A stretch of 64,000 nt of DNA from Epinephelus fuscoguttatus. Its lineage: Eukaryota; Chordata; Actinopteri; Perciformes; Serranidae. The DNA lies in the NCBI RefSeq assembly GCF_011397635.1, contig NC_064761.1:38776143-38840142 (forward strand), in the 5' to 3' direction. Below are positions 1 through 47,100 of the stretch, piece after piece; position 1 is the first letter of the stretch, and each line of letters starts with the position of its first letter. The notes beneath the pieces are model-generated. The model was not told the origin of the DNA. It ran no database searches and saw nothing but the letters and a program-made list of their open reading frames with translations. The position numbers were made by a program, and so were the translations under genes.

Positions 1-1313
1 TAAGGTCTAAAATCAAAAGCATATCCACTGGGTTCTCCTAGTGTGTTCGTTTTTTTCACTTATCACCACAAACTCGATGGTGTTGCAGTGAAGATAGAGA
101 CAGAGGTACCTTTAGGGTTTTTTTTAGCTTGCTTTGGTTGCTAAGGTCTTTAGTAATGCCTTCAGTATAAGACCTAGACATGGAGAAAAGCATAAATACA
201 TAAGTAAACATTTAAAGGAAACCTTAAGGAAAAGACTTAAGGGTGTTTTGTGCAACTGGCCTCTTCTCTTTATTTTATAGTGTTGAAATTACTCCATGAC
301 CGTATTACAGTGCACAGCTCATTATTTTACGTTGTGGGAAATCAGCTTTATCTCATAAGAAACAATATAATCAGCATCAAAATCCTTCAGTTCCTCGTTC
401 ATGGGATTGTTATGAAAAGCAGCCCTGTACACAGAAAAAAGATCCAGTTCAGAGACAAGATACACAGATTCGTAACAGTCATGGGACGTAATGCACTGAA
501 AGAAGCGGTCCCACTCGAGAGGAACAAAGCTCTGCATTGTTGCTATTTACATGCTCACATTCTCCGCCCCTGTTACTTCACCCATGAGAGGCTGCGGCGG
601 CTGAGAGGGTCACACACTCACTGTCCCTCTCTGAGCTCCTCACATGCCACAGTCTCCTCCACACACAGATGCTTTTGTGTGAAACAAAGGGACATCATCA
701 TCACAGACATACCAAACACTGGCCTATTAGCAGCTTCAGATGAATGGTACAAATATACCACAGAACTCTTGTCTGATCTATAAACTATTACAGTTTGGTT
801 AGTGTAGCGTCATCTCAGCAACTAGATGGGTGTGATTGCGAAGAAGCCACTTTTCTCAGTGTTCACTGATGCACTCTGAATCTGGTCAGATCACATGATG
901 AGAGAGGGCTGCCAGGCAATTTTTCATTTCTTCTTCTTGTTTTCCACTCCAGCTGAACACAGTGTCACATGCTCAAAAGTGCAGATTGAATCTCGCATGA
1001 TGATTTTTTTTGTCCTCTCATCCTGCATAAAGATTTCCCTCCTGTTTATGCAGAGGAAACAATCAGCATGGAGAGTTGATTTCCTGACTGGAGGACACAT
1101 GTCTCCTGGAGAATAAATTCCAGCTCTGTAATGAGGATGAAACGCTCAGTGAGCTCTGCTCCCAGGCCTGGAGGGAGCTCAGAGCCTCCCCTCTTGTCTA
1201 CTCCCACTTCTCTTCTCTGTCTTATCTCTGAAGGACTGGACGCTCTGCCCACAGGAGAGCCGAGGGCGAGGCGGTCTGGGGGGGTCAGGGCGGGGAGGTT
1301 GGAGGTTGGAGGG
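1..1313 (-). other. slc9a7 3' UTR and downstream flank
   Basis: The slc9a7 stop codon is at 1314-1316, so the transcript continues leftwards here. TTTATT on the plus strand at 269-274 is AATAAA on the minus strand and is a candidate poly(A) signal about 1.04 kb after the stop. No coding gene is supported; open frames on both strands are compositionally random or antisense to the last exon. Confidence 0.4.
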
Positions 1314-36201
<34,888 letters not shown>

Positions 36202-36480
36202 GGTGCAGGATGCTGCTGCTGCTGCTGCTGCTGACAGCACAGCGTCTCTATGCCATGTCACTGCTGGAAGGTACACACAGCTGAGCCGAGTGGGGAAACA
36301 ATCCAGTGCTCGCAGATCGTACACTGGCGAGTTCAACCTTTTAAAGGTACACTGCGCGGTGAAAAAAGGCGAGGAGGGCGCTCCGGAGTGAGACTGCGCT
36401 GCCCTTGTGGAAGAGACCAGATCACACTGAGGCTCAGCCTGGCCCCCAAGTCGGCTCCGAGTCAGCCTACTGAGTCATTG
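36202..36480 (-). promoter_or_regulatory. slc9a7 5' UTR and proximal promoter (inferred)
   Basis: GC-richer than its surroundings and directly upstream of the slc9a7 start. It contains a TGAGTCA (AP-1-like) site at 36471-36477. No TATA box is obvious and the transcription start cannot be placed from sequence. Confidence 0.4.
36211..36233 (-). repeat. (AGC)7 tract just upstream of the slc9a7 start codon
   Basis: Seven GCT units on the plus strand read as (AGC)n in the slc9a7 mRNA, ending about 10 nt before the ATG at 36201. If translation started at the in-frame upstream ATG at 36334-36336 this tract would encode a run of seven alanines. Confidence 0.9.
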
Positions 36481-36701
36481 TCCTGATATTTTGATGAATG
36501 TGCAGTTCAGTGCTGGGTCCGCTTAAAAACAGGAAATTCACATGGGATGTAAAAGTCCAGGATTCTGCAAGATTCAAGTACCCGGTTCAGATAGTGTGGC
36601 CTCTTAGGGTGACAGGTGGGATCACACCAGGGCCACAGCTGGAGGGGGGGCGGCAGGAGGGGACCAGACAGAGCAGTATTTTTTTAGTATCCTGTAAGAC
36701 T

Positions 36702-37957
36702 TTAAAGGGATAGTTCAGATCTTTTAAAGTGGTACATGTAACCAGTGATGTCTGTGCGGTGTTGATAAGAAGAGGCCCAGGCCATGGATCCCGTTTATTC
36801 CTGACAGCAAGAGGTAAAAACAAAATCCTCTGTCAGTTACAACCATATTAACTCTAGCCCCTCTCCCGTGGAGTACAACAGCGAAAGAGCAGCCATGTTG
36901 CATTCAATTTAGTACAATACAACACAGAAAACATACCTGACAGCAACAGGCAAAGACAAAATCCTCTGTCAATTATGACCATATTAACTCTAGTGACACA
37001 GGAATATGTTGTCATAAAATTAACTTATAAACAGCTTAACAGTGCTTAAACACAGAAATTACCACAAGAGCAATGTCGCTTACCTCTCCCATGGAGCACA
37101 ACAGCAAAAAGGGAGAGGTAAGGTGGGAGACACCCGTCTATAGGTGAGGTACCCCCAAAGGTGAACATAGGGATACAGAAACTGAATATCAAACATTCAA
37201 CATATTGACTATGAAGGCCAAAGCGTGTCGGGTAATAACTGAAAGAAATTTTGTGTAATTATAATACTTAATATTACAAATGTATAGTTGTATAGTTGAC
37301 CCTGTTACATACGTATCCATAGTCGGTGTATAAGCTACAGTAGATGTCACTCAGTTTGGAGAAGGAGGCAGGAGTATTGCCACCGAAGCTACGCAATGTA
37401 TACTGCTGTGATTGGGGTATCAACAAAACACATTTACGCCATCTATAAAGAATTAAATAAAATATTTTCACTGCTTTACCGTGCTGTTATATCACTCTCT
37501 TCAAAGCCAGACTCCATTGAGAAAAACAGTGATTTAACATCGCCGTACACAGGAGCTGCTGGTCTACTGCTGCATTGATCAGTTAGGGTGTTTGTGTTAT
37601 TGTGTGACTTTGGTGTATAAAAGGATTCATTTCGGATTCACTTAAGTCACACAATAACATGACCAAATTAAGTGATCAAGGCAGCAGCTCCTGTGTTCAG
37701 CATGCTTAAATTACTGTGTTTGTCAATGGAGTCTGGTGGCTTTGTGGAGAGCATATATGGGGAACTGAAGCTGTTAATAGCTTTTTTGTAGGTGGCTAAA
37801 ACACAGTTTGCCACTTCCCCCATCCATGGTGGTACATTGCTTAGCTTCCGTGTTGGACTCCTGCCTGCTTCTCCAAACTGCGGGCACTTTATGTAATACA
37901 CTATGGATAAGTACCTCAAACGACCCCACTTCAAAAAATCTGCACTATCCCTTTAAA
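36702..37957. mobile_element. Composite fold-back element (TTTAAAGGGATAG ends)
   Basis: Starts TTTAAAGGGATAGTTCAG and ends CACTATCCCTTTAAA. From about 37300 it repeats the 6791-7480 family: TATCCATAGTCGGTGT on the left and CACTATGGATAAGTACCTC inverted on the right, with a hairpin centre near 37575-37690 (GTTATTGTGTGACT / AGTCACACAATAAC). The left part contains an imperfect direct repeat (AAATCCTCTGTCA at about 36822 and 36959). Confidence 0.6.
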
Positions 37958-39564
37958 GCGACACTAATCAATATTTTTATGTCATCAGTGGATCAAATCT
38001 GGGACAGTCAACAGCACAGGGGCCTCTAACAGGCTAATCCAGTCATGCCCTGTGCCATCATGTGCTGCACCAAGTGTTGGTGGTTTCACACTGATTTAAT
38101 GGACTGCTCCACAGCCATATATTTTCCCAGTGAGGTCCACCGCAGTCAGTGCTGCTGTGAGTAAGAAAGGCTGGATGAATGAGGAGGATGAATCTGATGC
38201 AATAGAAGCATTTGGAAATCACATGATTTGTCATCACTTTGACACAACCACCTGTTTAAGGGTTAAAGGAAGTCTGGTGAAATGCCAACTTCAAGATAAG
38301 TTAACAGGGATTTTACATCTGAATTCTATTAGTGGGCTGTTTACTCTTACGCATTACACTGAATGAAATTTAACACTCATTAACCCTTTACCATACACCA
38401 CCTGCCCCATTAGTAGCAGCAGTTCTGCAGCATTAGTCATTTGTATTCAACAGTACATCAGTCACTTAACGGTCATGTGGTTACACAAAATGAAAAAGGG
38501 ATGTAGAGAAAGGTCAGGCTTCAGAGCATCTCTCACAGAAGCATGATGGGGGATTACCTATTATTAGAGTGGCCTAGTGGCTTAAGTTGCGGGCTAATCT
38601 GATGTCTGATTGGACATGAGTTACGTGTGGTTTGTTGTGCTTGACTGTGTACTTCTTAACTATATAAGCCCACACTCAAGAAAACTTGCAAATATATAAC
38701 CAGGCTGGTGTGTAAAACAACACACACTTGCATGTATTACATTATTTGCTTCAGCACTCTTTACAGTACATTTATTAAATCCCATGATATTATTATTTTA
38801 TATAAGACATTTTAATGGAGCTGGTAAGTTTGTATAAGCAGCTTTTTTTTGTGGCAAAGACAGACAACACCCAGAGAGGTGTGTCCAATGTGTAGATGAC
38901 GGTGCGTTCAGGGTAGTCTGGTAATTAATAGTTTTCATCTTAGACCTGGGTGACACTCCTCCATGACCGTTGATGCAAGGGATGAGGTCAAATTTAAGAG
39001 CACATTATTTTATGATCTGTGGCGCATACGGTGCAACAAGATACAAAAACAGGTACAGAACAAGTTCCACTGTACAAACATATTCTACAATGACAAACAT
39101 GTCGTGCAGTCAAAGAATAACGTCAATACAAGTGGTGTAAATATAAATACAGACAGTGTAAACAAATGTTAAGTGACGGTGAAGTAAGTAAACAGTTAAG
39201 GCAATTTCCTGAGAATATTTCTGTGGTAGAGTATTTGAACTCGCAAATCTTGTATGTCTGCGTTTTTTATTTTATGTACAATAAAAATGCATTAAAATAT
39301 GTTTAAAATAAAATCTGTTCTGTACTTGGGTCGTTCTTGTTATGCCGCAACATTTCTGTGAGTTATTTCCTCATATTTTCTTTAAAATGCATCAAATATT
39401 TGCTTAAATTGTAGATCAAGGTCTTCCTTAATCACATAAACACAGACTACGGCACATTAGAACATTTTTTTATATATATTTAAATATACATTTTATAATT
39501 TCTTGGGTGTTGGGGGTGAAGTAATCTATTTCTACAAGAACTATATAAAGTAAAAACATATTTG

Positions 39565-39700
39565 ATGTAGAGGGCTCTTGCAGCCCCTCAGCTCTGGATT
39601 TCCTGCCTGAGGATCTGAGGTTTGTTGAATCAGTGACATCTTTTAAATCACTTCTTAAAACTTCTCTGTTCAAAAAGCCTTTTATTAATTTGATCACACT
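39565..39700 (+). mobile_element. LINE ORF C-terminal relic
   Basis: After one frame correction the sequence reads APQLW, then SLPEDLRFVESVTSFKSLL and KTSLFKKPF, the typical end of L2/Rex-like LINE proteins. Frameshifted and isolated; class assignment is tentative. Confidence 0.5.
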
Positions 39701-39829
39701 GTTTATTTTATATGTCTTATTTGACTGTTATTATTGTTATTATCATGCATTGTCATCGGTTATTGTATTCTTTTATGTAATTGTTTGATTTGATATACCT
39801 CAGTGCAATATACAGGGAAATTGAAAGCC

Positions 39830-40640
39830 ATGAGGGGGGGCACTTGGTCTGTAATAGTGTTTGAGTACTCATGGCAACAGTACTCCCCAATGGCAGTTGC
39901 ACTGTTTAGAAATGGCCTGTGGAGCGTGACACAAAGCTCAAGGTGTCGACCTGGCTTCTAAATTTCCCAGGTCCCAATCTGCTCAAGGATTCCTGTGATG
40001 TGCCAGTACCCCAGATGTACCCTAATCCAAGGTGGGGCCTCCTTGGATCAGACTTGGCTCTGACCTGTGGAGGCATGGACACAGGATCTCTGGGAGTGTC
40101 CTGCAGTGTCTGGCACCAGTGCGTTGGTGGCAGATCCATTTAGTCCAGTGGGTTGTGAGGTGGGTTAATGGCACGTGCCACAGATGCTCATTCAGATTGG
40201 GATCTGGGGAATTTGGAGGCCAGGCTGATACTTTGAGCCCCCTCACTCTGACATCTCTCCACTTTGTGCATGATTAGGTCCTGTTTGTGCATGTGTGTGT
40301 CTTTCGGACCTGTGTGTAACTGACAAGCAAGAGTGAAAACATTGAATTTCTCCTCAGGGGGATTAATAAAGTAAATAAACTTAAAACTTAAACTTAATTT
40401 ATGTTTGCAGTGTGGCATGGCGCATTATCCTGCTGGGGGGCCACTGCCACTGGGGAGTACTGTTGCCATGAGGGGGGGTACTTGGTCTGCAACAGTGTTT
40501 GAGTGGGTGGAACATGTCAGGTGGTATCCACATGAATGCCAGAACCAAAGGTTTCCCAGCAGAACAATGCATTGGAACAAAATATCAAAGTTAATCACTT
40601 CACCTGTCAGTGGTTTGAATGTTTTGGCTGAACGGTGAAG
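39830..40640 (-). mobile_element. Transposon relic, possible Tc1-like transposase remnant
   Basis: Minus-strand translation near 40190-40240 reads WPPNSPDPNLNEHLWHV, similar to the SPDLNPIEHLWD block of Tc1/mariner transposases. The segment 39838-39900 and the segment 40440-40510 share GAGGGGGG(C/T)ACTTGGTCTG. Heavily decayed. Confidence 0.4.
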
Positions 40641-40979
40641 TATAATATAGTGTAGTATAGTATAAGGAAAGATTAAATTTCTTCTTGTTTGGTTGATTGG
40701 TTAAATGTTGTCAAGTTTTTGCATCTATGTGTGTTTGTTCCCATTCCTGAGAAGCAACAATGGGTGAAATCAAACCAGATTGAAATCAAATATAAACTAA
40801 TCAACTTATAAAAAATATTGTTTGAGTTTTCTGACAATTAAATACGTCCCTATTTTTATATAAATCCAAAAGAAAGTGAAAAATCTATCATGTTTCCAGA
40901 AGTCATGCCGAAATGATGCTGCATATCAGGAATGCCCCACTTGTACCTGAACGCCTCATGAGTACACACCTCCTCTACG

Positions 40980-41197
40980 TGAGTCCGTCACTCTATCCGA
41001 GGCTGTGATTGGCTGTTGTGAGGACTACCCTGACACCCATTGGTTACGAAATGAGGCTGGGAAACAGGAAGCCAAAGAAAAAAATTCTTGTCAACTCAAG
41101 TGCTCGTAAGCCCCTGAACCTCACATTTCTTCGTGTTCTCCCAGCTACATCACGGTTAGAAGAACTGGTCTTTCCTGGCCGCCATTGAGAGACCAAC
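40980..41197 (+). promoter_or_regulatory. rp2 proximal promoter and 5' UTR (inferred)
   Basis: Two inverted CCAAT boxes (ATTGG) at 41008-41012 and 41039-41043, a GCCGCCATT YY1-like motif at 41178-41186, and no TATA box, which fits a housekeeping-type promoter. The start of transcription is not resolved. Confidence 0.45.
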
Positions 41198-44100
41198 ATG
41201 GGGTGCTTCTTCTCGAAGAAATCCAAAAGGAAGTCGGCTGAAAAAGATGAGCGTACACCGACAACAACGACTGTCGAAACTGCGACGACAGGCAACGCGG
41301 TTCCCCTTGGCAACAACACGGACGAGGCACCGAAGCAGTACAGCTGGGATAAGAGAGAAAAGGTAAACGCAAAATAAAGTCATAACATAAAATAAACTCA
41401 TACCTTATGATAAATGGGAGTCTTCACCAACAAAACTTAGTGTGCTCTCCCGTTTAACATCGTTTAACTTGTGTTTTAAATCGCTTCCAGATAGCTACAG
41501 CACATTTCCAGGAGGGGCTGTTAGCTACTTTTACACCTTAAATGCATGAATTAAAATATCCATAGTGTGTGTAACAAAAACATAAACGTTTAGCTACCTC
41601 TTATAATGTGTCTACAAGTGTTAGTGACCCTGTCGTACCAACAGTACCGCTTCCTTATGTAGATATCTGCATTTCTAATCTGATTTCCTGAGGTAAACTA
41701 ACACTGCTTACGTGCTGAGATTGCGCAGCAGCGTTTTATCACGACACCCAGTCCCAAAATATGCAGCCCTACATATTAACTGTTACTCAACCAGGCACAG
41801 GATGCATGTAACGCTCATTATATGGTTACAACTCTCCTGAGTTTTAGGCTCAGAGCCTCTCACTGCATGTATCCTGCGTTATCTCATTATCGGATTACAA
41901 CACTGTTCACTGTTCCGCAGCTGACCAGCACTTGTTCAGACATTACAGGCGTTAACTCACTCAGCGGTGGTTCAACTTCCGTTTTGACTCATGGGATGTT
42001 GCACCTAAACTGTGGTCTACCGAATAACACACCACACCGTGCAATATCAGGCTGAAAATAAGTTAGTACACTACCTGAAGTGGTGGGTTGTTAGATTACA
42101 CTCGTGCAGAAAAAGCCAAACAAGTTTGATATGAGTGAAATACGAAACAAAATAGATACCACACACGACTGGCATAATCATGGCTAACAAGCTTTACCTC
42201 CACCCCTCCCTAACACAGACTCAATTTTGTCATTTTTAAGGAGGGCTGGGGGTCTTTAGCGGTAGATAGCAGGTCAACATACATCATCTGAAAGCTGGGA
42301 ATGTGAAGATGATTTGTTTTTCTAGTTTTTCCAGACATAAATATGTAAACCATGTGTCTTGGCCATTCCCATGCCTGTTTATGTCTCGTAAGTCGTTGAA
42401 GTAATTTTTGGGTTGATCTCATTTGTTACTCAGATTTGTTGTTGAATTTAAGCATTTTTTACCACTCCAGAATTTATAAAATGGTCTAATACTCCACCAG
42501 AATACAACATTAAGACACCAAGACACTACAGAGAAACGTGTGATCTGGTATCAAAAACTTTTGACATTCGGAGGTGTTTGTAAGAATTACATTTTTCAGT
42601 GATTGGATGGTGAGAATATCTGTTCTGGAAACTGATAAGAAACTCCATATTGTAAACCATTCACCCTCTGAAAGCCCGAGGTCTCTAGTTTGTTGCTGTA
42701 AACTTTTGATTATCCTAGAGGCCACAGTAGGTCATTTTATACCACAAGGTCAAATTTAAAAAAATTGCTCTCCCTACAACAAAATGGTGTCACACATGAA
42801 TATCATAGGGCTCACTGAATCTACAAGAGTCTCAGCTTTCCAGTCATACCCAATTTATGCAATTCCAAGACTGTTTAGGGACCCCGGTGTGCAGACATAT
42901 TCAAACACTATAGGTGAAAATAACAAATTTGTACTGCACGTGAAAAACTGCATGGGACTAGCATCAAGTGGGCATGTCTGTAAAGGGGAGATTCATGAGT
43001 TGCTGTAGAACTATTGTCATTCAGATGTCTTGAGTTGAGAGATCAAGGCACCCCTGTGAAAATGGCTATGCCAGTTTTTCCCTCGCCAAAATTTAGCCCG
43101 ACTTTGGAGCATGAGTTAAAAGGAACAGTGTGTATGATTTAGGGGGATTTATTGGCATCTAGTGGTGATCATTTCAGATTGCAACCAGCTGAAACTCCTT
43201 CTGGTTATAATTCCTTCAGTTGTCTTTTAGCGAAAGCCGAGTTATCCACAAAGGTCTGCTCCTCTTCAACACAAATGGACCAGGTGATTAAAACTTGTAA
43301 AAACACTGAATAAAGCAGTTTCACATAACAAATCAGTGTTTTTCTGACATTGTTTGGCACGTCAGAGACTGGCCATTAGCCCAGCGCCTGTTAAGTGCGC
43401 TCACCTTTTTTTCCTGATAAGATCCAGATGCCCCAGAGGTTTTTAATAGGAACTAAATTGTCCACAGAGGTCTCTTCCTCTCTAAAACAAATGCACCTGG
43501 GGTTTAAACAGGTAAAAACACTAAATAAAGCAGTTTCACATTAATAAAAAAAAATCAGCGTTTTTCAGACGCTCTTGTCACAGAGGGGTTGCTTATGGTG
43601 GCCAAAGGGAAATTATGGAAACCGCGAATGGCCCTTTCTAGAGCTAGCATTTGGTTTGTCTGTTCTGGGCTACTGTAGAAACATGGCGGTCAGACATGGC
43701 AGTCTCTATGGATGTGGACCTGCTCCCTATGTATCTTTAAAGGCTCATTCTAAGGTAACAAAAAAGATTCATAATTTCAGGTGATTATACTCTAAAGAAA
43801 ACACACTTATATTATATTCCATTTCTGCCACTAAATCTAAACTAAATTCTTAGGTTTTCTAGTTTAATATAATACCAGTATCTTCACTAGAGTTTAAAAA
43901 TGTCGCCTGCTGCAGCCTCAAACAGACAGAAATGTCAGCTGAGGACGCTGATGTCCTAGTGAAGTGGAAGAGGTTAATGTGTTCTTATGAGTCTTACAAA
44001 AATATCAGCATTGTTATTGGATGATGGAGGTAGAAATAAATCCGATTCTGGTGTGGTTTAAAAAAGGTAATTTGAAACAACTCTCCAAATATTGTTTGAA

Positions 44101-47100
44101 TACTCATCCTGTCACCTTTTGCTTTGCTCAGGTTGATCCTAAAGACTACATGCTGACGGGGCTCAAAGATGTCACGGTGGGCCGTCTGCCTGGCAAACTG
44201 AACGGGCAACAGTTTGTCATCCAAGAGTGTGAGAACTGCAATATCTACGTGTTCGACCACTCAGCGACAATCACCATCGATGACTGTGTCAATTGCCGCA
44301 TTTTTCTAGGACCTATCAAGGGCAGCGTGTTTTTCAGAGACTGTAAAGACATCAAGTGCGTGGTGGCCTGTCAGCAGTTCCGCACACGAGACTGTAAAAA
44401 GATGGATGTGTTCTTGTGCTGCGCCACTCAGCCCATCATCGAGTCGTCGACGGGTATGAAGTTCGGCTGCTTTCAGTACTACTACCCCGAGCTGGCCTTC
44501 CACTTCAAGGACGCCGGGCTCAGCATATTCAACAACAACTGGAGCAACATCCACGACTTCACGCCGGTGTCTGGGGAGAACAACTGGAGCTTGTTGCCAG
44601 AGGCTTCAGCGGTTCTTGATTTTGTGCCGCTCCCAGACACCGAGTCTGAGTTCAAGTCAATTCGAATCTCCACTGACCCTGAGCGCAGCATTGTGCCTTT
44701 GACTAAGGGAGGGAGGCGTAAGGACAGTGAAGAGTCCTGCCTCTTTGTTTTCTTCGCTGGAGAGTACACCACTGCAAACGCCCGCAAACTGATCGATGAG
44801 GTGAGAAGAACAAAAAGGACCTGAGTGTCAACAGGTTTCACTTTAACACTATTAGTCATGAAGTGCTAAAAAAAAGGAGGAAGTCTTTTTTAGTATGTAA
44901 ATGGAAAATGTTGGTGTGTCAGAGTTTACTCACTGATAAGGTTAAGGTGCAGTCAGCCATGCTTTAACTGGGGTTTAAAAGGCTGCAGACTGAAATGAAA
45001 GAAAAGCAAAACCATGTTAACGATCACAGCCTGCACCATTTTATACGAAGGAACAGAAGTATATCAAAGAATCCTAAATGAAGGTAAACGTAAGACTGAA
45101 AAATAAGTAGAGCCATCTGAAGCTGCTTATCAGCCAAATTAAACAACTGGAGTTTACATTATTGATATACACAAAGGTAGGTTAAAGATAACATGTCTCA
45201 AAGCACAGACACATACTGACATCAAAGAACTAGTGCCGATGAAGGCCGACTGTTGCATCGCCTCACGTCGCCTATGTCTCGGCCACAACCTTGCACCTGA
45301 ATACGCTGCAGCCAGCAGCCAGTTAGCACATACACCTGCGTGAGAGGAAATAACTCTTCGCAGCAGCAGGTAGTCTGTATTCATCATTCAAATACAGACA
45401 CCAGCAGCACATTACCAACCCAACCCAGTGTTGAAAGAAGAAATTATAGTTACTGTGCACTAGACAATGATAACACAAGCAATTACAAACCAATTCTTCT
45501 GAAGAGCTCAATGGCTAAAAAAATACGCACAACTAATGTCGCAAGTTTGTTTTGATCTAATGCCATCTTGACTTTAGTCGTCTGTTTGCTTTCCTTGTTT
45601 CCATTTCTCTTCTCATTTACGGAGCTGAACTAAGCTGCTCATCATACTGAAGTCATTCACCACACTTTTAATATCTTGAATCGCCCAAAAAACAAGCAAC
45701 AAGTGTAGAAATTCTCTGATTTCAGCCTCTTAAATGTGAATATGATATGGTTTCTTTACTCTTCTATGACAGTAAACTGAGTATCCTGGGCTCTGGAAAA
45801 CACTGATTGATATTTATCACCATATTCTTACACTGTATATAACAAACAAGTAATCAATTAATCAAGAAAATAATCAAAAATGACAAAAATAGTTGTAGCC
45901 CTACTTGGAGTTTAGAAGTGTACTAAGCAGGACTGTCTGTTACTGTTTGGAAACATGCTCACCAGCAAAATTGTCAGTAAAGTCAATCCCAGATTCACTC
46001 TTGTTGGGCGTTTCACCTCACTACACTTGCATTTTTCTGGAATAGGGTCTCTTGTGTGCCTGCTGCTTATGGTCTGGCACCTGGTCAATACCTTTTTATA
46101 TAAAGCTCTGACCTCACCTGAGGGCTGTGGGGTACACACCCAAAAGCCTCTCAAGCACAGAAAACAAGAAGAAACTAAGAAAATACAGGCAGAGGCAAAG
46201 GGAGGGGATTACTTCTCTATGAGTCAATACACTTTTTTAGGAAAATCCTTAGTATATCTTAAATGACAACAAGACTGTCTGTCTTTTAACTAGTTTTGAA
46301 CCGAGTGAAACTAATACAGTCTCTAACATTTGTAGGGAGAGCATTCCACTGTTTTTGAAAAGGCTAATTCTGTTGAGCCGTGTTTGTTGCAACAGTCTCC
46401 TCTTGATGATGATCTTGTTTGTCTTATTTCACCATTAACTGTGAGAATAAATTGTGTAAGGGATGGCGGAGCTAACACACACACAAAGTTCTTTTGTTTA
46501 GCTGACTGTAAACTTGTAGAAAGCTGCATCTGAAACGCTAAGCCGGCATGCTAAGCTGGCTGTGTTGCTACTTAAACATTCCAATGATGTTTGTGGTGTT
46601 GCCAAAATATGCATTACTCCATCACAAAAGCATGAGACTGGATCCACATGTGGGACGGTAAAGACAGCTTGTTGCAGTTTATCTCCTCTGTGTGTGTGTG
46701 AGTATACGTGGAGGTTCACTGCAAACCTAGGATTTTTATTATATAACTTTTTGTCTGTCTTGTTTGCACAGGCGACTGCTAAAGGTTTTGTGCTGATTCA
46801 GACGAAGGAAGTCTCAATGAAACCTGAAGATGTGAAGAGGGTGTTTCAGAACAATGCAGAGGATCTCGTAGAGTGGATCACCAAAGGTAATTTCCTTTTG
46901 TTTTTCTGTTACAACTGCTGCTAGTCAGCTAGATATGTTGGATCTCATCGCACAACTCATAATCTTTAGCTACAGCTGGTTCGTATTTTTGCTTTTAATG
47001 AGTATCAGGTTGTGTTGTACAAACTGAAGCAGAGTCAAACAAGCACTGTCTGTCTTAAAATGTCAAAACTGGCAGGAGGTCAGTTTACAAACTTCCAATT

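Larger units (their letters stand above)
36481..41197. other. Divergent intergenic spacer between slc9a7 and rp2
   Basis: Holds the MITE-like region 36702-37957, a LINE C-terminal relic (39565-39700) and a transposase-like relic (39830-40640). The parts 37960-39560 and 40640-40950 are AT-rich and show no gene I can support. The two genes are transcribed away from each other. Confidence 0.7.

Noticed and set aside
250..783. 177-codon plus-strand open frame
   Set aside because: Lies in the slc9a7 3' flank, lacks any family resemblance, and has composition typical of chance frames.
40022..40246. Functional Tc1-like transposase
   Set aside because: Only a short block resembles the family and the surrounding sequence is frameshifted and duplicated; it is at most a relic.
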